Positions 26,581 through 35,587 are shown, counted from the stretch's first letter. The stretch: DNA of 64,000 bases from Xanthobacter flavus (GCF_017875275.1 NZ_JAGGML010000001.1:4299001-4363000), one strand, 5' to 3'. Notes: a model not told the origin generated them from the letters alone. Made by a program: numbers and translations.

Positions 26581-27408
26581 TCAGGCGGTGACGTAAGGCG
26601 GCTTGTGATAGCCCTTCGGGCTCAGGGTGAAGATCTCGACGCCGGTCTCCGTCACGCCCACCGCGTGCTCGAACTGGGCGGAGAGCGAACGGTCCCGCGT
26701 CACCGCGGTCCAGCCGTCGGAGAGCACCTTCACGTGCGGGCGGCCGAGGTTGATCATCGGCTCCACGGTGAAGATCATGCCGGGCACCAGCTTCGGCCCC
26801 TCGCCGCGGCGGCCCACATGCACGATGTTGGGCTCGTCGTGGAACACCTGGCCCACACCGTGGCCGCAGAAGTCGCGCACCACGCTCATGTGCTGCGGTT
26901 CCACGAACTCCTGGATGGCGGCGCCGATGTCGCCCACATGGGCGCCGGGACGGATGGCGCGTATGCCACGCATCATCGCCTCATAGGTCACGTCCAGCAG
27001 CCGCTCAGCCCGGCGCGGGATGGCCCCCACTGCAAACATGCGGCTCGAATCGCCGTACCAGCCGTCGAGCACGAGGGTCACGTCCACGTTCACGATGTCG
27101 CCGTCGCGCAGCGGGCGGGCGTTCGGCATGCCGTGGCACACCACGTGATTGACCGAGGTGCAGACCGAATAACGGTAGCCACGGTACATCAGCGTTGCGG
27201 GATAGGCGCCATGGTCCATGGCGAAGTCGAAGATGAGCTGGTCGATGGCGCTGGTCGTCACGCCGGGCCCGATCATTTCCGATACGGCATCGAGCGCCTG
27301 AGCGGTCAGCGCGCCGGCCCGGCGCATGCCCTCGAAGCCTTGCGGCCCATAGAGCTTGATATGGCCGGTCTTGCGCAGCGGCGCATTCGCCGCCTCAACA
27401 TAATTCAT
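26581..27408 (-). CDS. map: Type I methionine aminopeptidase
   Basis: 275-aa metalloprotease removing initiator Met from nascent proteins. The ligand set is visible: two Asp in NVDVTLVLDGWYGDSSRMF, His in GHGVGQVFH, Glu in FTVEPMI and Glu in SAQFEHAVGV. The ATG at 27408 has GAAGG upstream. The frame stays open far upstream across mutL, but that extension is an antisense artefact. It is divergent from mutL and co-transcribed with radC. Confidence 0.96.
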   Translation of the reverse strand: MNYVEAANAPLRKTGHIKLYGPQGFEGMRRAGALTAQALDAVSEMIGPGVTTSAIDQLIFDFAMDHGAYPATLMYRGYRYSVCTSVNHVVCHGMPNARPLRDGDIVNVDVTLVLDGWYGDSSRMFAVGAIPRRAERLLDVTYEAMMRGIRAIRPGAHVGDIGAAIQEFVEPQHMSVVRDFCGHGVGQVFHDEPNIVHVGRRGEGPKLVPGMIFTVEPMINLGRPHVKVLSDGWTAVTRDRSLSAQFEHAVGVTETGVEIFTLSPKGYHKPPYVTA

Positions 27409-27460
27409 GACGCTGCCTTCGCGGACGGCGCGCGGAGCCGTCCCGTTCCTTAGGATACAG

Positions 27461-27489
27461 ACTACACAATTAGTCCTTGCCGGCGTCAA
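27461..27489 (-). promoter_or_regulatory. Candidate promoter of map-radC
   Basis: On the minus strand TTGACG (27484-27489) and TGTAGT (27461-27466) are separated by 17 bases, about 53 bases upstream of the map start. The surrounding stretch 27450-27475 is locally AT-rich, as expected for a promoter. The assignment rests on box match and spacing only. Confidence 0.42.
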
Positions 27490-27606
27490 AGCAAGCTCGG
27501 CCGTTGCGGCGGCCCTTTGGGCGCATGCATTTCGGCGGGTTTGCAGCGATTTCACGCGGCCGGGGGGAGCCCTTAAGATCGCGCGGTTCGAATCGCGAAG
27601 AGCACC

Positions 27607-29454
27607 ATGTCCATTCGCCGCCTGCCGCCCATCCTTATCGACCGCATCGCCGCCGGCGAGGTGGTGGAGCGGCCGGCTGCGGTGGTGAAGGAACTGGTGG
27701 AGAACGCACTCGATGCCGGGGCGCGCAGCATCGAGGTGGTGATCCAGGGCGGCGGGCGGCGCCTCGTGCGCATCACCGACGACGGGTCGGGCATGGGGCC
27801 GGACGATCTCGCTCTGTGCGTGGAGCGCCACGCCACCTCCAAGCTCTCCGGCGAGGACCTTCTGGCCATCGCCACCCTCGGCTTCCGGGGCGAGGCGCTG
27901 CCCTCCATCGGCGCGGTGGCGCATCTTTCCATCGCCAGCCGCCCGCCGGGCGCTGACCACGCCTTCGAGGTGCGGGTGGATGGCGGGGTGGTCACGCCGC
28001 CCCGGCCGACGGCGCTGGGGGGCGGAACGCGGGTGGAGGTGCGCGACCTGTTCTACGCCACGCCGGCCCGTCTCAAGTTCCTGAAATCCGATCGCGCGGA
28101 AGCTGCTGCTGCGGCGGACGTGGTGCGGCGCCTCGCGCTGGCCCGACCCGACGTGGCCTTCACCCTCGCCACCGACGAGCGCGCGCCGGTGACCTTCCCG
28201 GCTCGCCCTGACGACGAGGCCGGCCGGGCGCAACGGCTCGCCGACGTGCTCGGTGCCGACGCCGGTCGCAATGTGATCGCCGTGTCCGGCCTGCGGGAGG
28301 GCGTGCGGCTCGATGGCCTCGCCGGCCTGCCGACCTTCTCCAAGGCCAATTCGCTGAGCCAGTACCTGTTCGTGAACGGTCGCCCGGTGCGCGACAAGCT
28401 GCTGATGGGCGCGGTGCGCGCGGCCTATGCGGACCTGCTGCCGTCCGATCGCTACCCGGTTCTGGCCCTGTTCTTCACCCTCGATCCGCGCGATGTGGAC
28501 GTGAACGTCCATCCCGCCAAGACCGAGGTGCGGTTCCGCGATGGCGGCAACGTGCGGGCGCTCATCGTGCGCACCCTCTCCGATGCGCTCGCCGCCCGCA
28601 TCCCCTCCACCGCCGCAAACATGGCGGACCGTCTCGTGGCGCTGGCCCAGGCGCCAAGCCTGCCGCCCCGCGCTGCCTCCGGTCTCGCCGAACCCGAGCG
28701 CGGCGGCGCCTTCGCCGGCTTCCGGCCGGCGCCACGGCTCGATTACGACTGGCGCCAGTCGCCGGCCCGGCCCGAGGCTTTCCGCTCCAGTGAAGAGCAG
28801 GTGCGCCTCGAGATCGCTGAGCCGTCGGCCGATGCGCGGGCCGATGCCGCGCCCGTCTCGGCCGTCGATCTCGACCGGCCGCTGGGGGCGGCCCGCGCGC
28901 AATTGCACGAGACCTATATCGTTGCCCAGACCCGCGAGGGGCTGGTCCTCATCGACCAGCATGCCGCCCATGAGCGCCTCGTCTACGAGAAGCTCAAGGC
29001 GGCCATGGAGCGCGATGGCGTAGCGCGGCAGGGGCTGCTGATCCCGGCCGTGGTGGACCTCGACCCCGCCGACGCCGACCGCCTCACCGAGCGGGCCGCC
29101 GACCTTGCGGCGCTGGGCCTGGTGCTGGAGCCGTTCGGCCCCGGTGCGGTGCTGGTGCGGGAGGTGCCGGCTGTGCTGAAGGATGCGGACGTGACCCGCC
29201 TCGTCACCGACCTCGCCGAGCACGCGGCCGAATGGGACGATGCCTTGCCGCTGGAGCGGCGCCTGCTGCATGTGGCCGCCACCATGGCCTGCCACGGCTC
29301 GGTGCGGGCGGGGCGGCGGCTTCGGGTGGAGGAGATGAACGCGCTGCTGCGGGAGATGGAGCAGACGCCCAATGCCGGCGAGTGCAACCACGGCCGGCCG
29401 ACCTTCGTCACGCTTTCGCTGAAGGACGTGGAGAAGCTGTTCGCGCGCCGCTAG
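27607..29454 (+). CDS. mutL: DNA mismatch repair protein MutL
   Basis: 615-aa GHKL-ATPase that couples MutS mismatch recognition to strand incision. N-terminal ATPase motifs: ELVENALDAGA, DDGSGMG and FRGEALPSI. The C-terminal domain carries the endonuclease metal motif DQHA-x2-E-x4-E (residues 450-461) and a CNHGRP motif (593-598), so this MutL should itself nick DNA, as expected for bacteria without MutH. A Pro/Ala-rich linker of about 120 residues separates the domains. ATG at 27607, divergent from map. Confidence 0.96.
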   Translation: MSIRRLPPILIDRIAAGEVVERPAAVVKELVENALDAGARSIEVVIQGGGRRLVRITDDGSGMGPDDLALCVERHATSKLSGEDLLAIATLGFRGEALPSIGAVAHLSIASRPPGADHAFEVRVDGGVVTPPRPTALGGGTRVEVRDLFYATPARLKFLKSDRAEAAAAADVVRRLALARPDVAFTLATDERAPVTFPARPDDEAGRAQRLADVLGADAGRNVIAVSGLREGVRLDGLAGLPTFSKANSLSQYLFVNGRPVRDKLLMGAVRAAYADLLPSDRYPVLALFFTLDPRDVDVNVHPAKTEVRFRDGGNVRALIVRTLSDALAARIPSTAANMADRLVALAQAPSLPPRAASGLAEPERGGAFAGFRPAPRLDYDWRQSPARPEAFRSSEEQVRLEIAEPSADARADAAPVSAVDLDRPLGAARAQLHETYIVAQTREGLVLIDQHAAHERLVYEKLKAAMERDGVARQGLLIPAVVDLDPADADRLTERAADLAALGLVLEPFGPGAVLVREVPAVLKDADVTRLVTDLAEHAAEWDDALPLERRLLHVAATMACHGSVRAGRRLRVEEMNALLREMEQTPNAGECNHGRPTFVTLSLKDVEKLFARR

Positions 29455-29460
29455 GGAGCC

Positions 29461-29575
29461 GCCGTCATCCCCCGGATGGTCCGGGGGCTCCACTATCCGA
29501 TGGTCCTGCTCTGACAGGATGCACGCCGGACCAGGCCCAAGCGTGGATCGCCCGCACAAGGCGGGCGATGACGGC
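29461..29575. repeat. Palindromic intergenic element (REP/MITE-like, about 115 bp)
   Basis: Bounded by perfect 9-bp terminal inverted repeats (GCCGTCATC at 29461-29469 and GATGACGGC at 29567-29575), with two internal perfect hairpins: CCCCCGGA-TGG-TCCGGGGG (29469-29487) and CGCCCGC-ACAAG-GCGGGCG (29549-29567). The GTCATC...CGGGCGATGAC theme is typical of dispersed palindromes in Hyphomicrobiales genomes. It occupies the gap between the convergent mutL and suhB genes, so it may also serve as a bidirectional terminator. Confidence 0.75.
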
Positions 29576-29608
29576 CATCAGGAAGGGCAGGGCAGAAACC
29601 CGCCCGCC

Positions 29609-30397
29609 TCAGGCCTTCTTCAGGAGCTTCTGCAGGTCGCGCCGGATCAGTTCGTTGCCGGCAACGATGTGGCCGTTGTCCAGCATCTTGTCGCCGTCGT
29701 CCATGTCGGAGACATAGCCGCCCGCCTCGCGCACCATGATGATGCCGGCCGCCATGTCCCACGGCGACAGGTTGCGCTCCCAGAAGGCGTCGAAGCGGCC
29801 GGCGGCGGTCCAGGCGAGGTCGATGGTGGCGGAGCCGGTGCGGCGGAGGCCCGAAACCTGCGGCTGTACCAGCTCGAGCTCGCGGTTGAACTGGTCATGG
29901 TTGCCGCGGCCCATGTGGGGCAGGCCGCAGCACACGACGCAATCGGCAAGCTTGCGCCGCGCAGCGACGCGGATGCGCCGCTCGTTGAGATAGGCGCCCT
30001 GGCCGCTCTCGGCCACGTAAAGCTCGTCGCTGACGGGATTGTAGATGACGCCCGCCACCGGCACGCCGTTACGCACCAGCGCCAGCGAGATGGAGAAGAT
30101 CGGGATGCCGTGCAGGAAGTTGGTGGTGCCGTCGAGGGGATCGACCACCCAGGTGTTGGCCGGGTCCGTGCCCTCCACCGCGCCGCGCTCTTCCATCAGG
30201 AAGCCGTAGTTGGGACGGGCGCGGGAGAGTTCGGCGAAGATGGTGTCCTCGGCCTTGCGGTCGGCGGCAGAAACGAAATCGCCGGGACCCTTCATGGAGA
30301 CCTGAAGCTGCTCCACCTCGCCGAAATCGCGGGCGAGCGTGCGCCCGGCCTTGCGGACGGCCTGGACCATGACGGTGATGAGGGGCGAGCGGATCAT
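29609..30397 (-). CDS. suhB: Inositol monophosphatase family protein (SuhB-like)
   Basis: 262-aa Mg-dependent phosphatase (inositol-1-phosphatase fold). The signature DPLDGTTNFLHG is around residues 85-96, and the second motif SPWDMAAGIIMVREAGG lies near residue 210. In enterobacteria SuhB also acts in rRNA transcription antitermination. It lies at the left edge of the proposed inversion: tolB follows on the same strand to the right. Confidence 0.93.
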   Translation of the reverse strand: MIRSPLITVMVQAVRKAGRTLARDFGEVEQLQVSMKGPGDFVSAADRKAEDTIFAELSRARPNYGFLMEERGAVEGTDPANTWVVDPLDGTTNFLHGIPIFSISLALVRNGVPVAGVIYNPVSDELYVAESGQGAYLNERRIRVAARRKLADCVVCCGLPHMGRGNHDQFNRELELVQPQVSGLRRTGSATIDLAWTAAGRFDAFWERNLSPWDMAAGIIMVREAGGYVSDMDDGDKMLDNGHIVAGNELIRRDLQKLLKKA

Positions 30398-30480
30398 GAA
30401 AAACCTGACGTGAGGCCGAAAGCCGGCGCGCCCGTCGCCGGGGCAGCGGGCAGGGAAGAGGGGTTGGACCTGCGTTTGCC

Positions 30481-30505
30481 CGCCTTGGCTCCCCTCGTCA
30501 AGGCG
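30481..30505 (-). terminator. Possible terminator of the tol operon
   Basis: Inverted repeat CGCCTTG (30481-30487) and CAAGGCG (30499-30505), 11-base loop, 45 bases beyond the tolB stop on the minus strand. There is no T-run, so it is a weak call. It lies in the gap proposed as the left inversion breakpoint. Confidence 0.35.
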
Positions 30506-30549
30506 CGTTCAGCCGCGCCCCAAGAGAAGTTGGAGGTAGCCAGCTAATC

Positions 30550-31935
30550 TTAGGAGCGCAGCGGAGACCACGCCGGATCCGACCCGTAGCTCGGGGTCGG
30601 CAGGCGCTGCTCGTTGTAGCCGGTCACATCGACCGTATAGAGCGAGGGGCCGGAGGCGCCGCCCGGATCGCGGAAGAACATGAGCACGCGGCCGTTGGGG
30701 CAGAAGGTCGGCCCCTCATTGTGATAGCCCTCGGTGAGGACCCGCTCGCCCGAGCCGTCGGTGCGCATCACGCCGATAGCGAAACGACCATCGCCTTGGC
30801 GGGTAAATGCGATCCAGTCGCCTTTGGGTGACCAGACTGGCGTCGAATAGCGGGCGTTTCCGAAAGAGATACGCTTCGCGCCGGACCCGTCCGCGTTCAT
30901 CACATAGATCTGGGAGGTGCCGCCCCGGTCGCTCTCGAAGCAGATCTGCCGCCCGTCCGGCGAATAGCAGGGGGCGGTATCGATTGCCGCCGTATCGGTC
31001 AGGCGGGTTGTCGCGCGCGAGCGCAGGTCCATGACGAAGATGTTCGAGTTGCCGCCCTGCTGGAGGCTCAGGATCACCTTCTGCCCGTCCGGCGCGAAGC
31101 GCGGCGCGAAGCTCATGCCGGGGAAATTGCCGACGATCTCCCGCTGGCCGGTCTCGATGTTCAGCAGGAATACGCGCGGATCACCCTGCCCATAGGACAT
31201 GTAGGTGATTTCCTGGCTGGTGGGCGAGAAGCGCGGGGTCAGCACCAGGCTGTCGCCGCGGGTGAGATAGCTCACGTTGGCGCCATCCTGGTCCATGATG
31301 GCGAGGCGCTTGATGCGGCGTTCCTTCGGCCCGCTCTCGTCCACGAAGACGATGCGGGTGTCGAAATAGCCCTTCTCGCCGGTCATCTTCTCATAGATGG
31401 CATCGGCGACGATGTGGGCGATGCGTCGCCAGTTCTCCGGCTGCGCCACGAACTGCTGGGCGGCGAGTTGCTGCCCGGCGAACACGTCCCACAGGCGGAA
31501 CACCACCTGCACGCGCCCGTCCGCCTGCCGGGTGACGCGGCCGGTGAGCAGCGCCTGGGCGTTGATGACGCGCCAGTCCTGGAAGCGCGGGGTGTCGGGA
31601 TTGGTGATCTGCTCGACGAACGCCTTCGGATCGATGGGCGCGAACAGGCCGCAGCGGCGCAGGTCCGAGGTGATGACGCCGGAGATGTTGCGCCCGAGTT
31701 CCGGCTCGCCCAGCAGGTCGGTGATGGCGATGGGGATGGGCTTGAAGGCGCCGGGCGTGATCTCGATGCGGCCCTGCGCGTGGGCGGGGCCGAAGCCGCC
31801 CAGCATCCCGGCGGCGCCGGCGGCCATGCCGGTCCTCAGGAAGGCGCGGCGGCCGAGGCCGCGCGTGAGCGCGCCAGCGGCGTCAGCCTCATCGAGTGGG
31901 CGCTGGAAGGCTTCCGGGCGTCCGGACCGCGTCAT
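30550..31935 (-). CDS. tolB: Tol-Pal system periplasmic beta-propeller protein TolB
   Basis: 461-aa periplasmic protein that binds Pal and TolA during outer-membrane constriction. The TolB N-terminal domain ([22 protein letters not shown]) is followed by WD40-like propeller blades with repeated [21 protein letters not shown] and NGRVLMFF segments. The start is ATG at 31935 with GAGGA upstream. The export signal is unusual: about 28 residues precede GRRAFLR and a hydrophobic stretch ending AHA (51-53), which looks like a Tat signal. Last gene of ybgC-tolQRAB; pal does not follow as it does elsewhere. Confidence 0.95.
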   Translation of the reverse strand: MTRSGRPEAFQRPLDEADAAGALTRGLGRRAFLRTGMAAGAAGMLGGFGPAHAQGRIEITPGAFKPIPIAITDLLGEPELGRNISGVITSDLRRCGLFAPIDPKAFVEQITNPDTPRFQDWRVINAQALLTGRVTRQADGRVQVVFRLWDVFAGQQLAAQQFVAQPENWRRIAHIVADAIYEKMTGEKGYFDTRIVFVDESGPKERRIKRLAIMDQDGANVSYLTRGDSLVLTPRFSPTSQEITYMSYGQGDPRVFLLNIETGQREIVGNFPGMSFAPRFAPDGQKVILSLQQGGNSNIFVMDLRSRATTRLTDTAAIDTAPCYSPDGRQICFESDRGGTSQIYVMNADGSGAKRISFGNARYSTPVWSPKGDWIAFTRQGDGRFAIGVMRTDGSGERVLTEGYHNEGPTFCPNGRVLMFFRDPGGASGPSLYTVDVTGYNEQRLPTPSYGSDPAWSPLRS

Positions 31936-32007
31936 TTTATCCTCGTTCTTTCGGGTCACGCCGCGCCCGAGGGGCCGGCGGCGCGGGCCGCCGGGGGCGC
32001 CGGCCTG

Positions 32008-32955
32008 TTATTGGGTAAAGAGCTTGTCGCTGAGGGTGATGCCCAGCGTCTTCCACGAAGAAGCGTATTTCTCGGGTTGGAACATCGTGTAGGGCTGGCA
32101 CTGGATGATCGCCCGGATGCCGATGCTCGCCACCGCCTGGAAGGCCGGGTTGCCCGCATTCGCCTGTCCCGGAACGATCCGGGGCTGCGCCGACAGGGTG
32201 CCGTCCTTGTTGAAGAAGATGTCCACGTCCACCGGGGGCGGCGCGGTGAGATTGCCAGGCATCGTGCCCCAGCACGTCTTCAGGCGGCGCTTGAAGGCGT
32301 CGATCTCATTGATGCTGAGGGTCGCCGCCTGTCCGCTCGGCGCGCCGATGGAAGAGGTGGTGGACACCTGATCGGCGCTCGCCACCTGGCGGGTGGGCGT
32401 GCGCTTGTCGATCAGTTCCTTGATCTGGTCGGTATTGAACTCCCGCGAGGGCGCGTTGGCCTCGATGGGCTTGGGCTGCTCGCGCGGCGGCGCGGGCTTG
32501 CGCGGGGGCAGGGGCGGGGCGGCCTCCGCCTTGGCCTGCTCCTGCGGCTGCTCCTGCTTCTTCGGCTCGTTCTTCAGCGCCACCTCCGCCGTTTCCTTGG
32601 GCGGCGGCGCCTGCTCTGCCTTGGGGGGCGTCGGCTGCTCGGCCTTCTGCGGGGGCGGGGGCGGCGGAGGCGGGGGCGGAGCGGTGGCCTCGACCGGCGG
32701 CTTCTCGCTGGCCTTGAGCTTGGGATCCTCGATGGGCGTCGGCGCGGCGACCTTCTCGGCCACCTGCTTCGGCTTCTCGGACTTCTGCCCGTTCAGCGCG
32801 CCTCGGGTCAGCTTGGTGTATTCGGAGGAGGTAATAACGTCGACGGGAATGTCCTGCATCATCGGGTCGAGCGGCTTCGCCCCGGAGAAGGTCACCAGGG
32901 TGAGGACGAGAACGCCCACATGGAGCGCCGTCGATGCTGCGAGGCTGCTGCGCAT
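32008..32955 (-). CDS. tolA: Tol-Pal system protein TolA
   Basis: 315-aa inner-membrane protein spanning the periplasm. One N-terminal helix (about residues 9-26, LHVGVLVLTLVTFSGA) contacts TolQR; the middle (about 60-170) is Pro/Lys/Glu/Ala-rich with a run of ten prolines at about 93-102, followed by QKAEQ units; the C-terminal domain (about 195-315) has a TonB-like fold with FKRRLKTCW and VDIFFNKDGTL. It is shorter in the middle and more proline-rich than the enterobacterial coiled-coil TolA. It lies 12 bases after tolR and 72 before tolB. Confidence 0.9.
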   Translation of the reverse strand: MRSSLAASTALHVGVLVLTLVTFSGAKPLDPMMQDIPVDVITSSEYTKLTRGALNGQKSEKPKQVAEKVAAPTPIEDPKLKASEKPPVEATAPPPPPPPPPPQKAEQPTPPKAEQAPPPKETAEVALKNEPKKQEQPQEQAKAEAAPPLPPRKPAPPREQPKPIEANAPSREFNTDQIKELIDKRTPTRQVASADQVSTTSSIGAPSGQAATLSINEIDAFKRRLKTCWGTMPGNLTAPPPVDVDIFFNKDGTLSAQPRIVPGQANAGNPAFQAVASIGIRAIIQCQPYTMFQPEKYASSWKTLGITLSDKLFTQ

Positions 32956-32967
32956 GGGGTTGATGGT

Positions 32968-33426
32968 TCAGCCTCCCTGCTCGACCTCGGTGACCAGCGC
33001 CACCTTCTTGAAACCCGCCCCCGACAGGCGGCCCATGACCCGCATGATCTGCCCGTAATTGGCGTTCTTGTCGCCGCGCACGAAGATGCGCTCCTCGAAG
33101 CCGCCGCGCGCCTGCGTCACAGCTTGCAACTTCGAGACCAGATCCTCGTACTTGATCTCGCTGTCGCCGAGATAGATCTGGCCGTTGGGCCGCACCGAGA
33201 GGGTGATGGGGTCCTTGTTCTCCTGGTTCACCGCGCTCGCCTGCGTCTGCGGCAGGTCGATGGGAACGCCCACCGTCAGCAGCGGCGCCGCCACCATGAA
33301 GATGATGAGCAGCACCAGCATGACGTCCACCATGGGCGTCACGTTGATCTCGGCCATCACCGGCGGCGCGCGACGGCGCGAGCGCCGGCTCTGCCATCCT
33401 GCCGCCCCTCCGCCCGACATGCCCAT
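32968..33426 (-). CDS. tolR: Tol-Pal system protein TolR
   Basis: 152-aa ExbD/TolR family protein, energising partner of TolQ. The single helix with its conserved proton-carrying Asp is seen in INVTPMVDVMLVLLIIFMVA (about residues 27-46), followed by a periplasmic domain (DPITLSVRPNGQIYLGD). A short basic N-terminal region (SRRSRRR) lies in the cytoplasm. It starts 3 bases after tolQ. Confidence 0.95.
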   Translation of the reverse strand: MGMSGGGAAGWQSRRSRRRAPPVMAEINVTPMVDVMLVLLIIFMVAAPLLTVGVPIDLPQTQASAVNQENKDPITLSVRPNGQIYLGDSEIKYEDLVSKLQAVTQARGGFEERIFVRGDKNANYGQIMRVMGRLSGAGFKKVALVTEVEQGG

Positions 33427-33429
33427 GAT

Positions 33430-34236
33430 TCAGCCCCGCTCGTCGATCTGGCGCGAGAGGATGGCGGAGAACTCGTCCGCAAAACCCTCCAGACGCTGGG
33501 CCTGTCGCCCGACCTGGGAAATGAACTTGTTGTAGAAAATCGTCGCGGGAATGGCGGCAATGAGGCCCACCGCGGTCGCGAAGAGCGCCTCCGCGATGCC
33601 CGGCGCTACCACGGCGAGCGAGGTGTTCTTGGAGGCGGCGATGGACTGGAACGAGGTCATGATGCCCCAGACCGTGCCGAACAAGCCGACGAAGGGGCCG
33701 GCGGAACCGACGGTCGCCAGCACCAGCAGGCCGGTCTCCAGCCGCTCCACCTCGCGGGCGATGGTGACGTTCATCACCTTGTCGATGCGCTGGTTGAGGC
33801 CGGCGAGGGAGCGGGCGCCGCCCTCGTAGGTGCGCTTCCACTCGCGCATCGCCGCGACGAAGATGGCGGCCATGCCGTGGTTGGAGCGGCCCGCCAGGGT
33901 GCGATAGAGGTCTTCGAGGCTCTGGCCGGACCAGAACACCTGCTCGAAGCGGTCCATCTCGCGCTTGTTGCGCGAGAACAGCATCCATTTGTTGATGACG
34001 ATGGCCCAGACCCAGATCGAGGACACGATCAGGCCGATCATCACCAGCTTGACGACGATGTGGGCCTGCAGGAACAGGCCGAGGAAGGAGAAGTCCGCGG
34101 CCGGCGGCGCTGCCGCGCTGCCGATCGGATCCTGGGCGAGGGCGGGCAGGGTACCGAGCAGGAGAAGGCCCGCCGCCGCGGCGATCGCCGGCGTCAGGCG
34201 GGAAACGGTGCCGGTGCGGCTCGTCACATCAATCAT
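33430..34236 (-). CDS. tolQ: Tol-Pal system protein TolQ
   Basis: 268-aa ExbB/TolQ family proton channel subunit. Three membrane helices: about residues 55-75 (IVVKLVMIGLIVSSIWVWAI), about 165-190 (TVGSAGPFVGLFGTVWGI) and about 205-230 (EALFATAVGLIAAIPATIFYN). From the ATG at 34236 it carries an extra hydrophobic N-terminal segment ending LPALAQ that looks like a signal peptide or an added helix. A later start would give a more standard size, but none has a ribosome-binding site. Follows ybgC. Confidence 0.94.
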   Translation of the reverse strand: MIDVTSRTGTVSRLTPAIAAAAGLLLLGTLPALAQDPIGSAAAPPAADFSFLGLFLQAHIVVKLVMIGLIVSSIWVWAIVINKWMLFSRNKREMDRFEQVFWSGQSLEDLYRTLAGRSNHGMAAIFVAAMREWKRTYEGGARSLAGLNQRIDKVMNVTIAREVERLETGLLVLATVGSAGPFVGLFGTVWGIMTSFQSIAASKNTSLAVVAPGIAEALFATAVGLIAAIPATIFYNKFISQVGRQAQRLEGFADEFSAILSRQIDERG

Positions 34237-34363
34237 CCTCGGCTCCGCGGCGCGCTCCCTCAGGAGGCCCGCTTCTGCGCTCGGGAGGGGCTGCCCCGCC
34301 CGAAGCATCCGGCTCCCGCTCCGGCTCAAGGCCGCGCGGGTTTCGAGCACCGGACGTCGCATT

Positions 34364-34408
34364 CAAAGTTTGACGGCCCTTTGAACGGGCGAAACTGTCC
34401 AAACTTTG
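34364..34408. other. Spaced inverted repeat upstream of tolQ
   Basis: CAAAGTTTG (34364-34372) and CAAACTTTG (34400-34408) are exact reverse complements 27 bases apart, each followed by ACGG, in the 295-base gap between ybgC and tolQ. This suggests a regulatory site or a second tol promoter region. No regulator can be named. Confidence 0.35.
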
Positions 34409-34531
34409 ACGGGCGTGCCGGTCTACGCTGCGGTGCGAAGGCGCCGCAACCGGATGAAGCTGTGCATGAACACGCTTAATGCTGCGTTAGCGCAACGCGG
34501 TAGAGCGCGGAAAACCCTGGATGACGTAACG

Positions 34532-35041
34532 TCAGCGACGAATTTCGCCGAGCGCCTCCGCCTCCCGCGCGTCGGCGAGCGTTGCCTGTCGCAGGGAATC
34601 AGGGATGCGCTTGGCGCGCCCCTCGGACACGAAGGCCACGCGCACGGTGGCGGAGACGAGCAGTTCATCTCCCCGCTTTACCTGCTGAAGCAAAGTGATG
34701 GACGCGCCCGCGACATCTTTCGAGAGAGTGACGATCTGCAGCACGTCGTCGATGCGCGCGGGTTTCAGAAAGTCGATCTGCATGGCGCGGACGACGAAGT
34801 GAAAGCCGGGCGCCTCCTCGGCCGCCTGGGCGAAGAGTTCGCCCTGCACCACGCCCAGCAGCCGCATGTAGTCCGAGCGGCCGCGCTCCATGAAGCGCAG
34901 ATAGTTGGCGTGATAGACGATGCCGGAGAAATCCGTGTCCTCGTAATAGACGCGCACGTCCAGCGCATGGCCGCCGGGAATGAGACGGCCGGCGAGATGG
35001 AGGCTCGTATCGGACGGGGAGGGTGTCGGGCGGTCAATCAT
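34532..35041 (-). CDS. ybgC: YbgC-family acyl-CoA thioesterase
   Basis: 169-aa hot-dog-fold thioesterase, the usual first gene of the tol-pal cluster; family members hydrolyse short-chain or malonyl-type acyl-CoAs and are linked to phospholipid metabolism. The catalytic motif YYEDTDFSGIVYHANYL (Asp at about residue 35) is intact. The ATG at 35041 has GGGAGG upstream. A strong terminator just upstream (35061-35090) separates it from the DUF2852 gene, so the tol transcript starts here. Confidence 0.93.
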   Translation of the reverse strand: MIDRPTPSPSDTSLHLAGRLIPGGHALDVRVYYEDTDFSGIVYHANYLRFMERGRSDYMRLLGVVQGELFAQAAEEAPGFHFVVRAMQIDFLKPARIDDVLQIVTLSKDVAGASITLLQQVKRGDELLVSATVRVAFVSEGRAKRIPDSLRQATLADAREAEALGEIRR

Positions 35042-35060
35042 GGCGCCTCCCATAAACGAG

Positions 35061-35090
35061 ACCGCGCCCCTTGTGAACAAAGGGCGCGGT
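35061..35090 (-). terminator. Terminator after the DUF2852 gene
   Basis: ACCGCGCCC (35061-35069) and GGGCGCGGT (35082-35090) with an inner TTGT/ACAA pair give a 13-bp stem with one mismatch, about 73 bases beyond the DUF2852 stop. The following minus-strand bases CTCGTTTATG are only moderately T-rich. Confidence 0.65.
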
Positions 35091-35162
35091 TCGGCCGATA
35101 CGGAACCTGGGGGGCGTTGGCGACCGTACCGACGTTCGTGACCGGCGTTACGTCAGCAACGG

Positions 35163-35570
35163 TCAGCCGTTGCTGGTGGTGTCCGGCTGCGGCTCGTTGG
35201 CGCGGCGGCGGCGGTCGGCCATGAACTGGTCGAACTCGGCCTTGTCCTTGGCCTGACGCAGACGCTCAAGGAAGTCGCGGAAGTCCTTCTGCTCTTCCTC
35301 AAGGCGGCGCAGCGTGTCCTGGCGATACTCATCGAACGCCCGGTTGCCGCTGGAGGGAGCCGAACGGGTCCAGCATCCAAAGCCCTTCATCGTCTCTCCT
35401 CCCTGTTCCTGCCAGCGGGCAAAGCTGCGCTTGCCGCATGCGAACCGTCCACTGCCGATGGCGAAGGCGAGGATCGCGAGGCCCAACGGCCACCAGGCCA
35501 TGAAGCCCAGCACCGTGAGCGCGATCCACGCCGGTTTACCGTAGCTGTCGAGCTTGTAAGCGAGCTCCAT
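35163..35570 (-). CDS. DUF2852 domain-containing membrane protein
   Basis: 135-aa protein with one membrane segment near the N-terminus (about residues 14-40, PAWIALTVLGFMAWWPLGLAILA, here broken by Trp/Pro) and a C-terminal charged helix (FDEYRQDTLRRLEEEQKDFRDFLERL, abbreviated) that could form a coiled coil. Function unknown; the family is restricted to Alphaproteobacteria as far as I recall. It has its own promoter (35608-35636) with an operator at +1, and a terminator, so it is a regulated single-gene unit controlled probably by the adjacent TetR protein. Confidence 0.85.
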   Translation of the reverse strand: MELAYKLDSYGKPAWIALTVLGFMAWWPLGLAILAFAIGSGRFACGKRSFARWQEQGGETMKGFGCWTRSAPSSGNRAFDEYRQDTLRRLEEEQKDFRDFLERLRQAKDKAEFDQFMADRRRRANEPQPDTTSNG

Positions 35571-35587
35571 GGCTGTCGTTCCCGGTT

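Noticed and set aside
27409-29559. N-terminal extension of map through mutL on the minus strand
   Set aside because: The family start and a ribosome-binding site are at 27408; the extension is antisense to mutL.
31414-34479. 1021-codon open frame on the plus strand across tolB-tolA-tolR-tolQ
   Set aside because: It is antisense to four well-supported genes; it is Arg/Gly/His-rich with no domain. Long empty antisense frames are expected in GC-rich DNA.
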